From the NCBI GenBank assembly GCA_023229845.1, contig JALNYK010000007.1, forward strand, positions 39,765 to 103,764: a stretch of DNA of 64,000 nucleotides, in the 5' to 3' direction. Shown here in pieces: positions 53,914 to 61,541 of this stretch. Source of the DNA: Gallionella sp. (lineage in GTDB: Bacteria; Pseudomonadota; Gammaproteobacteria; Burkholderiales; Gallionellaceae). Each line of letters opens with the position of its first letter. Within the stretch, counting starts at the first letter, position 1. A program made the translations under genes and the position numbers. Under the pieces are notes generated by a model that was not told the origin of the DNA, made no database searches, and saw nothing but the letters and a program-made list of their open reading frames with translations.

Positions 53914-54078
53914 GTGTGTCATCTTGTTCAAGAAACGTATGGCGATAAATACGCTGAATGCCCTATTTGGTGGGCTTTGTACTACTTAGACATCTCTACG
54001 GAGAGACCGGATATGGGCCGGGTATAACACCCTAGTCGGGCCGCATATCCATGTAGTAGCACAAGGTAAAACAAGCAA
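53914..54078 (-). promoter_or_regulatory. Shared ~165-bp upstream module, copy D
   Basis: Second copy of the module at 51572-51735: GTCATCTTGTTCAAGAAA, GTATGGCGATAAATA, CTAGTCGGGC..TCCATGTAG and GTAAAACAAGC. It lies about 125-290 bp upstream of the epimerase start at 53789, immediately after the glycosyltransferase stop. Confidence 0.6.
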
Positions 54079-54091
54079 GTAAAGGCAGGTG

Positions 54092-55084
54092 TCAACTTTC
54101 AATCACCACCTCTTTCACCCACGCCGACAGACTGTACCTCTCCAACATGGTTGGCACCGGCTTTACATATTCGGCAGACAAGAACTGTTCGCTCAGGACC
54201 GGATTGCTCCTGTCAATGAGCGCGATGTTGGAGGGATGGTAAAAATCACATGCAGTTACATTTGCATTCGTTGAAATCATCTTCTTGCCGGCGCCCAGCA
54301 TTTCGATTGTTCTCATGGTCAGCCCATGCTGAACCGATCTTTCGATGTCCACTATGATTCGCGATTGTGCGATCAATCTGAACATCTCTGACTTGGTTAC
54401 GGACGCAAATACAAACTCCGCAGACCGGCTCTTCCAAAAGGAAGGATCGAAAATTTTTCGAATTCTAAAAATCCAACGAGATGGCAAATACAGCACCTTT
54501 TTGAAGTTCAATTCCGGTGGGATTGACTTTGAGAGCTTTGAAATGATGGCATATCGATCCGTATGCGCGGTCCCGACGAACAGCACATCGATTGTGTGCG
54601 GTTCTCGCGGCAAATCGAGATATTCATCCAGATAGAAGAGGGGCCTGTAGGCCAACCTCGGGTCCCGCTTGGCATCATCAGGGTCGAATGTGAAAGCCCT
54701 GTCAAACAGAGACACTTTGCTGAAACTGTCTCTTGGCATATTGAGATAGCTGTCCCAGAAATAGAGCACGAATTTCGCTTCCTTGAAGACAGCGCGCAAT
54801 TTCTTGATAGAGCGAACGGAGAGCGCTTCTCCTTTGATCACCAGAACATGGGATATTGCATGGCCAGCCAACTCGGCGGCGATTCCATCATAGTACTTGT
54901 CAGCTCGTGCCCGCCCTAGCCAAGGAGCCAGCCGGAATATGGCTTTGGTGACGTTATCGACCGCCGGCAACTGGTCATACTGCCAAACGTCGAATCCATT
55001 TTGCTCGAACTCCTTGCGTATTTCGTTCGCATATCCAAAAAAGCTGGGGGCGATAAGCAAGAGTCTTCTATTCTGTTGAGCCAT
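54092..55084 (-). CDS. CgeB-like glycosyltransferase
   Basis: 330 residues from the ATG at 55084 (GGAGAG); the frame to 55225 enters the sulfotransferase gene. It has a Rossmann-like start (LLLIAPSFFGYANEIRKEF), a middle YFWDSYLNMPRD and FDRAFTFDPDDAKRDPR, LPREPHTIDVLFVGTAHTDR, and a late ERSVQHGLTMRTIEMLGAGKKM, the sugar-nucleotide-binding pattern of CgeB/spore-coat and lipopolysaccharide GTs. No membrane segment. The region looks AT-richer than flanking genes, which may reflect horizontal acquisition. Adds a sugar to the exopolysaccharide repeat unit (inferred). Confidence 0.82.
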   Translation of the reverse strand: MAQQNRRLLLIAPSFFGYANEIRKEFEQNGFDVWQYDQLPAVDNVTKAIFRLAPWLGRARADKYYDGIAAELAGHAISHVLVIKGEALSVRSIKKLRAVFKEAKFVLYFWDSYLNMPRDSFSKVSLFDRAFTFDPDDAKRDPRLAYRPLFYLDEYLDLPREPHTIDVLFVGTAHTDRYAIISKLSKSIPPELNFKKVLYLPSRWIFRIRKIFDPSFWKSRSAEFVFASVTKSEMFRLIAQSRIIVDIERSVQHGLTMRTIEMLGAGKKMISTNANVTACDFYHPSNIALIDRSNPVLSEQFLSAEYVKPVPTMLERYSLSAWVKEVVIES

Positions 55085-55172
55085 ATTTCTCTCCAGCAAA
55101 TCGAATTGTAAAACGGAGGATTCGGCCTGCTCCGAATCGAACAAGAACCCGACAAAAGCAGCAACGGAATTC

Positions 55173-56018
55173 CTAGCCCGTGTAATCGTGCAAGCGGGCC
55201 ACGCGCCACTTCGAGAAATCCACATGCAGTAGTGCGGACAAGCCTTCGAGTTCCGCGTGGTAAAGGCGAACCAACTGCTCCGGATAACTGACGCCCCCCT
55301 TCGATCCCTGCGGCACAGCCTGGCGGTACACCAGCCAGTTGATGAAACGGCTGTGCTTCAGCCGGCCGAGGAGATTCGAGCACCCCAGATGCCGGAGCAA
55401 CAACGCCGCCCGTTTCGCCATTCTGGCCAGCGTCTTGCTCCTGGCATCACGGGCGGGGTTGACCTTCTGGTGCAGCACCGCAGGCACGAACGCTTCATCC
55501 ACGCCGAGGAAATTGAAAATCCTGCGCGCGAAGCGTCCCGGATCGGCCTCCAGTTCGTCGAAGTCGAGGATCAGAACGGCTTCGCGGCCGAACAGCGAGA
55601 AGATATGACTGAGGTTGGTGTGGTACTTGCCTTCGTCGACGATGAACGGAAATTTCTCCAGCGCATCCTCAAAGCTGCCCGTGAACATGCCGACTCGAAC
55701 CATGTGCAGATAGGACGAATAGGCCCGCTCGAACGGATTGCGCAGGCAGCAGATCAGCTTGACGGCGGAATCGAAGGCATGGATGCGCTCGATGGCGACG
55801 GGGTTGAAAAAATAATCATGGCTCAGTTCGCCGCACAGGCTTCCCACCGGCGCATCCCTGAAGAACCCGGCGTACCATGCGCTCCCTCGATCATGGTATT
55901 TGTCGAAGAAATAGATGTCCTTGGCTGCGGGCACGAACAGGTCCGGATGCGGGCGGATCGCCTCGTAGATCCAGGTCGATGCGGTCTTGCTCGGCCCGAT
56001 GAAGATGAAGTCGACCAT
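55173..56018 (-). CDS. PAPS-dependent sulfotransferase
   Basis: 281 residues from the ATG at 56018 with GAGGAGG upstream. The 5'-phosphosulfate loop IFIGPSKTASTWIYEA is at residues 5-20 (Lys-Thr-Ala-Ser-Thr core), and the 3'-phosphate motif is around CLRNPFERAYSSYL. Carbohydrate sulfotransferase family, transferring sulfate from PAPS. Its place between glycosyltransferase and Wzy-like genes implies a sulfated exopolysaccharide. The nearby tail has an aromatic and basic stretch typical of acceptor binding. Confidence 0.9.
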   Translation of the reverse strand: MVDFIFIGPSKTASTWIYEAIRPHPDLFVPAAKDIYFFDKYHDRGSAWYAGFFRDAPVGSLCGELSHDYFFNPVAIERIHAFDSAVKLICCLRNPFERAYSSYLHMVRVGMFTGSFEDALEKFPFIVDEGKYHTNLSHIFSLFGREAVLILDFDELEADPGRFARRIFNFLGVDEAFVPAVLHQKVNPARDARSKTLARMAKRAALLLRHLGCSNLLGRLKHSRFINWLVYRQAVPQGSKGGVSYPEQLVRLYHAELEGLSALLHVDFSKWRVARLHDYTG

Positions 56019-56038
56019 GTGATCCTCCTCGTTAGGCC

Positions 56039-56164
56039 GTCATACCGGCGAAGGCCGGTATCCAGCGATGAAAAATACGCCGCGAAGCGAACAACGCCAT
56101 GATGTTGTCCCACTTACGTGGGAAATTTTTAATCATTCTGGATTCCGGCCTTCGCCGGAATGAC
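56039..56164. repeat. Dispersed intergenic inverted-repeat element (copy 2, opposite orientation)
   Basis: Ends GTCATACCGGCGAAGGCCGG and CTGGATTCCGGCCTTCGCC, with an inner CCCACTTACGTGGG hairpin. Matches copy 1 at 23290-23419 in reverse orientation. It sits between the sulfotransferase start and the next upstream gene, so it lies within the transcript. Confidence 0.75.
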
Positions 56165-56199
56165 GTGATTTTTTTAACGGACCCGGGACGGTGCATCGT

Positions 56200-57441
56200 T
56201 CATGCACCGAGAACATAAGCCAGCGAAGTGACTGAAACGGCCGTCAGGGTGAATCCGGATAGCATCACCCATTCCGCCCTGAACGCATCCAGCCCCTTGA
56301 AACGGATCGCGCCGGACAGCATGGCATGCACCAGGTACGGCACCAGATAGAGGTAATACCGGCCCGACTCGAACACATGCACGACCCCGGTCAGGAAGAA
56401 GAACACCGTCGCCACCGACAGCAGGGCGAGGTAAGCCCGGCTCCCCGCCTCGCCGTAACTGCCGGACAGGCAGAAGATCAGGAAGCGGTAGAACACGAAC
56501 AGCAGAATCAGGTAGAGCGGCATCAAGGCGACGAAGAACTCCGTCGCGGAAGGCAGGATGACGAATCCCGCGTAGAACACCACCAGGCTAACGGCCGGGT
56601 TGTACGACTTGCCATGCGTATATTCGAGCGCCAGCGCAACGCCGTCGCCCAGACCGGGATACAGCATGTTCAGTAAAGCGGGATTGCGTAGGCCATATGT
56701 AAGCAGGGAAGCCGCCACAATGGTCAGCGCCGAGATAAATGCCAGCCAGCCCAGCCTCTTCTTCCAGCCGGCGCTGGCTAGCCGGCGCGACAGGAGTGCG
56801 TCATAGAACTCCCTGAGCAGCACGAATACCGACAGCAGCAAAAAGCTGCGGTCCTCGACCACCAGCAGCGCCATCGCGGCCGCGAAGACGATGGAGACTT
56901 TCCGCCCGCGCAGAAAGAACGGAACCAGCGAGAACAGGATGAACAGGATATCCGTCGATATCTGCATGATCCCGTAGGCCACCGAAGGAAAGCACAACGA
57001 CAGCAGAAAGACCTGGGCATCCTTGTTGCCGGCCTGCCGGCCCCTGCCGTAAAGATAGAGCGCCACCAGGACAGCGAACAGCCCGGCCAGCATGAAATTG
57101 GCTAGCTTGGCGAAATAGTAGACGGCCGGAATGCCGGAGATGGCCTTGAAGTGCAGGTCGCCATGGACCATCCGGTAACCGCCGCTTTCCTGCACGGCAT
57201 CCAGAACGTCGCTCAGCTCGTTCAGGCCGAACAGCGCATCGGCGACCTGCATGACGGCTCCGGCGAAATGGCCGTAGATGAAGGCATAACCGCTGTAGCT
57301 GCCTTGCTGCAGCGTCAGTACGTTGCGGGCCTCGTCAGGCCAGTTGAGCGCTGGGAACAGGAAGCCGTAGACCAGCAGGATGACGCATGCGACCGCAAGA
57401 TGGACGGGAGCGGACATCAGGCCGGATCTGCTGAGGCTCAT
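56200..57441 (-). CDS. Polytopic membrane protein, Wzy/EpsG-like polymerase candidate
   Basis: 413 residues with about ten transmembrane helices (for example VHLAVACVILLVYGFLFPAL, TDILFILFSLVPFFLRG, FILPSATEFFVALMPLYLIL). An early acidic loop (LNWPDEARN) and another after helix 2 fit the family of inner-membrane glycan polymerases or GT-C enzymes. No specific signature is visible; the call rests on topology and on gene order directly beside the flippase. Overlap-like spacing (4 bp) to the flippase. Confidence 0.65.
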   Translation of the reverse strand: MSLSRSGLMSAPVHLAVACVILLVYGFLFPALNWPDEARNVLTLQQGSYSGYAFIYGHFAGAVMQVADALFGLNELSDVLDAVQESGGYRMVHGDLHFKAISGIPAVYYFAKLANFMLAGLFAVLVALYLYGRGRQAGNKDAQVFLLSLCFPSVAYGIMQISTDILFILFSLVPFFLRGRKVSIVFAAAMALLVVEDRSFLLLSVFVLLREFYDALLSRRLASAGWKKRLGWLAFISALTIVAASLLTYGLRNPALLNMLYPGLGDGVALALEYTHGKSYNPAVSLVVFYAGFVILPSATEFFVALMPLYLILLFVFYRFLIFCLSGSYGEAGSRAYLALLSVATVFFFLTGVVHVFESGRYYLYLVPYLVHAMLSGAIRFKGLDAFRAEWVMLSGFTLTAVSVTSLAYVLGA

Positions 57442-57445
57442 GGCT

Positions 57446-58687
57446 TCATATCCTGCAGGCGTAACTGCGGTTGAACAGGTAGAGCATGTTGCTGCGGCTC
57501 AGCACGTTGGTGAGCACGAATCCCAACGCGGCCCCGTACGCCTGGAAATACAGGATTAATACGAGGGTGAGCGGCAGCCCGACAAACAGCGTGAAGAGCG
57601 CATTGGCCCGCAGCAAGTCGTTGCGATCGGCCAGAATGAGCTGCGTCTCCATGATGACGAACAGTACGTTGGCCAGCATGCCGACCAGCATCAGCATCGC
57701 CAGCGCAGATGCGGCGGTGAAGCCCGCGCCGAAGTGCGCAAACAACCAGTCGAAGGTCAACTCGCCCGCCACCAGTACCAGCAGGCCGGCGGCCATGATG
57801 TGCGCCATCGAGCGTTTGAGGAACGGGACCGGCGACTCCTTGCGCTGCAGCAGGCCCGCGAGCAGTGGCGTGGCGATACCGCGAAACACGGCGCTGAACG
57901 CGCCGATCACCATCGTCACACGGAAGGCAGCGTTGTACACGCCGACGTCCACCGGGGTCGCCAGCATCCCCAGAAAGAATAGCGGCGACCAGACGATGAG
58001 CGTATTCGAGATGGCGACCCACACGCCGCGTACCGATTCCGTCAGCAACTCCCGGCAGCGCGCATACAGGCCGGTCAGAGCGATGCTACAGCCCGCATGG
58101 CGAAAAACTAGGGCGAGCGTCCACAAGGCGGCAAACACGTTCGCCCACAGCAGGCCGGACACCGCTTCGCCGTATCCTCCGCCGTCCGTATACAGCTGCA
58201 TCCAGAGCAACACGATGAGCGGCACGCTGCCCGCCTCGATGAACACCGACAGTGAAGTCTTGCCGATCCCCTTCAGCAGCGCGGCGCCCGTCCACACCAG
58301 CGTGAACGGGAGAAACGAATACAGCGCGGTCTTATACAGCAAATGGGGAGATTCCCCCGGAAAGACCAGTGGCGCGGCATATCCCTCAAGCGCCAAGCCG
58401 GCCGCGACCATGAGCGCGCCGCAACCGATCAGGTAGACCAGCACGTCTCCCGCCAGCTTTCGCAGCGCATCGGCATCACCGGCTTGGTGGTAACGGCTCG
58501 ACAGGCGCAGCACCACGCCATCCATGCCCAGCCGCAACAACTGGCTCAGCATCACCGCGACGGCGAGCGTGAAATAGAAATAGCCGGACGCTTCGGGACC
58601 GATGGCATGGCCCAGGTAGGCCACGAGCGCCAGGGTGAACAAGGCGCCGCCGGCTTTGGAGAGTATCGCGTTGACCAGTGTTTTCAT
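57446..58687 (-). CDS. Oligosaccharide flippase (Wzx/MATE-like)
   Basis: 413 residues from the ATG at 58687; a GTG at 58708 overlapping the acetyltransferase stop is an alternative. About 12-14 transmembrane helices in the two-bundle pattern of polysaccharide flippases, starting ILSKAGGALFTLALVAYLGH and with YFYFTLAVAVMLSQLLRLGMDG. It moves undecaprenyl-linked repeat units across the inner membrane. It lies directly between the acetyltransferase and the polymerase candidate, as in many Wzx/Wzy clusters. Confidence 0.9.
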   Translation of the reverse strand: MKTLVNAILSKAGGALFTLALVAYLGHAIGPEASGYFYFTLAVAVMLSQLLRLGMDGVVLRLSSRYHQAGDADALRKLAGDVLVYLIGCGALMVAAGLALEGYAAPLVFPGESPHLLYKTALYSFLPFTLVWTGAALLKGIGKTSLSVFIEAGSVPLIVLLWMQLYTDGGGYGEAVSGLLWANVFAALWTLALVFRHAGCSIALTGLYARCRELLTESVRGVWVAISNTLIVWSPLFFLGMLATPVDVGVYNAAFRVTMVIGAFSAVFRGIATPLLAGLLQRKESPVPFLKRSMAHIMAAGLLVLVAGELTFDWLFAHFGAGFTAASALAMLMLVGMLANVLFVIMETQLILADRNDLLRANALFTLFVGLPLTLVLILYFQAYGAALGFVLTNVLSRSNMLYLFNRSYACRI

Positions 58688-58697
58688 GATTTTGCAG

Positions 58698-59324
58698 TCA
58701 ACCCGCACGTGTCAGAAGGGCGAGCGTTTCCTGCATGCCCTCTTCCCTGTCCTGTCCATGCGCATAGATGCGATGGATGAAGGGCTTCAGATCGCTGTAG
58801 TCGCGCTCCCACCATTTTGAAGCGGAGATAGCCTCGCACACTGCCGCTGAAAAGCGCATGCGGAGGGCCTTTGCGGGAACGCCTGCGACGATCTGAAACG
58901 CTTCCACATCTTTCGTCACCACCGCGCCCGCCCCGATCACGGCGCCATCGCCTATCCTCACGCCCGGCAGGATGATCGCATCGGCGCCGATCCACACATC
59001 GTTGCCGATCACCACGTCGCCCTTGCGCACCATAAAATCCGTGCGTTTGAGGTCATGGTCGATCAAGTAGAACGGGAAGGTGGATATCGCATCGACAGCA
59101 TGCACCTGCCCGGACGACATTATCTTTACGCCGCGCGCCACCGAGCAGTAGCTGCCGATGCGGGTGGTCGAGCCGATGCCGCGGATGTCGGCGAAGCTGC
59201 TCACGTAGGTGTACTTGCCGATATTCACATCGCCCCTTAACGTGGCGATCGGAGAGATTCTGCGGCCATGCGGCCGCTCCCGCAGCTTGATGCCGGTGTA
59301 CAGGCTGATGAGAAAATTTTTCAT
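58698..59324 (-). CDS. CatB-type hexapeptide O-acetyltransferase
   Basis: 208 residues. Left-handed parallel beta-helix with hexad repeats (LRGDVNIGKYTYVSSFADI, IGSTTRIGSYCSVARGVKI) and the catalytic-domain segment DVWIGADAIILPGVRIGDG, then GAVVTKDVEAFQIVAGVPAK, the acetyl-CoA binding end of the family. It presumably O-acetylates a sugar of the repeat unit. The start at 59324 has a weak ribosome site but follows the GH16 gene by 13 bp. Confidence 0.93.
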   Translation of the reverse strand: MKNFLISLYTGIKLRERPHGRRISPIATLRGDVNIGKYTYVSSFADIRGIGSTTRIGSYCSVARGVKIMSSGQVHAVDAISTFPFYLIDHDLKRTDFMVRKGDVVIGNDVWIGADAIILPGVRIGDGAVIGAGAVVTKDVEAFQIVAGVPAKALRMRFSAAVCEAISASKWWERDYSDLKPFIHRIYAHGQDREEGMQETLALLTRAG

Positions 59325-59337
59325 GATAGCCAGCCAC

Positions 59338-60228
59338 TCAATTGGACGTTGTCCAGACCCTGACGTAATCCACCTGGGCGGTTGTCGGAAAACCCTCTGG
59401 AGTAGCCGTCGTCTTCAGGTCGCCGCGCACACCGAGCGAGAGAGTAATGTCGAGCGCCTGATGCCAGTAGTCGTTCTTCCTAGCCTGAACCAGACGGCCA
59501 TCGATGTACCACCTGATTTCCTTCTCGTCCCACTCGCAGCCGTAAACGTGGAAGGCGCTCCGCGGATCCCAGGGAGACTTCCAGCTGCGCACCTCCTGCA
59601 GCGGCAGCGTGCCCGGAAACGACACCTGCTTGAACACATGAATGTCGGTGTCGATGATCGTGACGTCATGGCGACGCTGGGTGAGCTCAACGAAATCGAT
59701 TTCCGTCCATTCGCTTCCATCATCACGGTACGCCCAGAAAGCAGGAGCAACGCCGGGGAAGCGGCTGGCCGCCTTGATGCGCGCCTCGAAGTAGCCGTAG
59801 CGTATCGGCGGCGCTTTGCTCTTCACGATGCCCGACTTGTAGAACAACGTCCATTGACCGCGCCGGTGCTCTTCGTATTTCATGCGCATGTTCAGGCGTC
59901 CGTTGTCGACCCATGCGTTCTCGGGTTCCCATGACCATACGCCCCAGTCTTTCACGTCGTTGTCCCACTTGGCGATATCCAGCGCCTTGCCTCCGAATTC
60001 ATCCGACATCTGCGGAACCAGTTTCCAGCCGGACTTCTGGCTGAACAACGGCTTCACCTCGCCTCGCGTGGCGGTGACTCCACCGAGAAGCCATGCATTT
60101 TGTAACGCCACAACGGCCGGCGGCGTCGCCTTGTCCTTGGCAGGTGTTGCCCCCATGGAATTGCCCGAAAACAGAGACATGCAAGCCAGAACAGCCAATG
60201 CGGCGGAATGGCTGAAGCGATGATTCAT
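59338..60228 (-). CDS. Secreted GH16 glycoside hydrolase (ExoK/laminarinase-like)
   Basis: 296 residues, with AGGAG before the ATG at 60228. Signal peptide (ending NSMGA), then a GH16 beta-jellyroll domain with the catalytic ExDxxE motif: E176, D178, E181 (TEIDFVE). Further hallmarks are RYGYFEARIKA, FHVYGCEWDEKEIRWYIDG and VDYVRVW at the end. GH16 enzymes within EPS clusters, such as ExoK, cut the nascent polymer and control its length. Periplasmic or extracellular. Confidence 0.93.
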   Translation of the reverse strand: MNHRFSHSAALAVLACMSLFSGNSMGATPAKDKATPPAVVALQNAWLLGGVTATRGEVKPLFSQKSGWKLVPQMSDEFGGKALDIAKWDNDVKDWGVWSWEPENAWVDNGRLNMRMKYEEHRRGQWTLFYKSGIVKSKAPPIRYGYFEARIKAASRFPGVAPAFWAYRDDGSEWTEIDFVELTQRRHDVTIIDTDIHVFKQVSFPGTLPLQEVRSWKSPWDPRSAFHVYGCEWDEKEIRWYIDGRLVQARKNDYWHQALDITLSLGVRGDLKTTATPEGFPTTAQVDYVRVWTTSN

Positions 60229-60259
60229 CGTCGTTCTCCTTGGTTTACGTGTCGCATGG

Positions 60260-61489
60260 CTATCGCTTCCAGCGCAGCAATTCGCAGAACTCGTTCCAGC
60301 GTCCGTCTTGTTCGAAACCCTGTTGCGCGCGCGTCAGACCGCCCCGGACCAGCACCCACATCACCGCCAGAATCAGCGTAAAAACAGTTGCCAGCAATAC
60401 GATCAATGTCCGTCTGGGGCCCGATTCCTCATCGAGCACAATCGCCGGATCGACCACCTGGATCACCACGGAGTTGCGCGCCTCGTCCACCCGCGCGATC
60501 TCGTACTGTTTGGCGAGAAGTTCATAGACCGCCTGCTGGTATTTCATGTCGCGCAATTTGCGCAGATATTCCAGACCCGCCTCCGGCATTCTGCCCGTGG
60601 CCACCATGACGTCGCCATCGCCGGAGATGCTGTCATGTTCGAGTTTGCCGATCTGTGACCTGAGCCCGATCAGTTCCTGTCTGACCTTGATCAAATCCGG
60701 GTTGGCCGCAGTCGCAAACGATTGCAGGCCGGCAATCTGCACCTCCTTGGCGGCGGCCTGCGCCCTGAGCGCCGCCACCGCTTCGATGATGGCCTTGCCC
60801 TGATTGTCGAGGTCTATCACCCCGGTTTGTTCCTGAGTCAGCTTCAACGCGTTTTCGGCCTGCACCAGTTTTTCCTGGGTCTGCTTGATCTGTCTCTCGA
60901 TGAACAATCGGCGCTGCGCCGCCTCGGTGATGGCGATGCGCCGGGTCAATTTTTCCAACTCGTCCACATAAGCATTGGCGATATCCGCCGCGCGCTTCGC
61001 CTCCTCGTCGTCGAATACGATGCTGATGAGTCCGTCCGTATCGCTGGTAATGGAAACCTGTTTTGCGAGCGCCTCGCGCGTCGCCACCAGCGTCTCAGTG
61101 TCATACATATCTTTCAGATTAAAGCGCTGGATCAACGCATCTGACACCGACCGGCTTTTCAGTATGCCGATATAGATGTCGCTGGGATTCTGCAACCCGA
61201 GCGCGGCGCCCAACCCGCCTCCACTGCCGGCCGACGACAGTTCCGCCAGCGAACCCATCGCCATGGAGCTCAGCCCGGAATGGTCTTTATCGGGCGGCAA
61301 GATCACTGCCTTCGCGGTATAAACGCCGGGCAGCAGCAGGGCGATCGTGGCGCTCAATGCGACGGCGGCGGCAGTTGCGCGCAGGATCGTATTTTTCTCG
61401 CGCGCAATGACCATCAGCAAACCGAGCAGGTCGATTCCATCTTCTTCCGGACCGGCGGAACGGGGAGTTGCAATCTGGTTTTCAGTCAT
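60260..61489 (-). CDS. Wzz/GumC-type chain-length determinant without kinase domain
   Basis: 409 residues, GGAG before the ATG at 61489. A cytoplasmic leader, a first transmembrane helix (NTILRATAAAVALSATIALLLPG), a large periplasmic region with long coiled coil (EAVAALRAQAAAKEVQIAGL, KIRQELIGLRSQIG-type) and a second helix near the C-terminus (TLIVLLATVFTLILAVMWVL) after a proline-poor PIVLDE-like segment. No Walker motif, so polymer length control does not use an attached tyrosine kinase, and none is seen nearby. Confidence 0.92.
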   Translation of the reverse strand: MTENQIATPRSAGPEEDGIDLLGLLMVIAREKNTILRATAAAVALSATIALLLPGVYTAKAVILPPDKDHSGLSSMAMGSLAELSSAGSGGGLGAALGLQNPSDIYIGILKSRSVSDALIQRFNLKDMYDTETLVATREALAKQVSITSDTDGLISIVFDDEEAKRAADIANAYVDELEKLTRRIAITEAAQRRLFIERQIKQTQEKLVQAENALKLTQEQTGVIDLDNQGKAIIEAVAALRAQAAAKEVQIAGLQSFATAANPDLIKVRQELIGLRSQIGKLEHDSISGDGDVMVATGRMPEAGLEYLRKLRDMKYQQAVYELLAKQYEIARVDEARNSVVIQVVDPAIVLDEESGPRRTLIVLLATVFTLILAVMWVLVRGGLTRAQQGFEQDGRWNEFCELLRWKR

Positions 61490-61541
61490 GGTTTGGCTCC
61501 GTCGGCCTTCGTTAAATTGGTCACAAGCGGTTCGGCAATCG

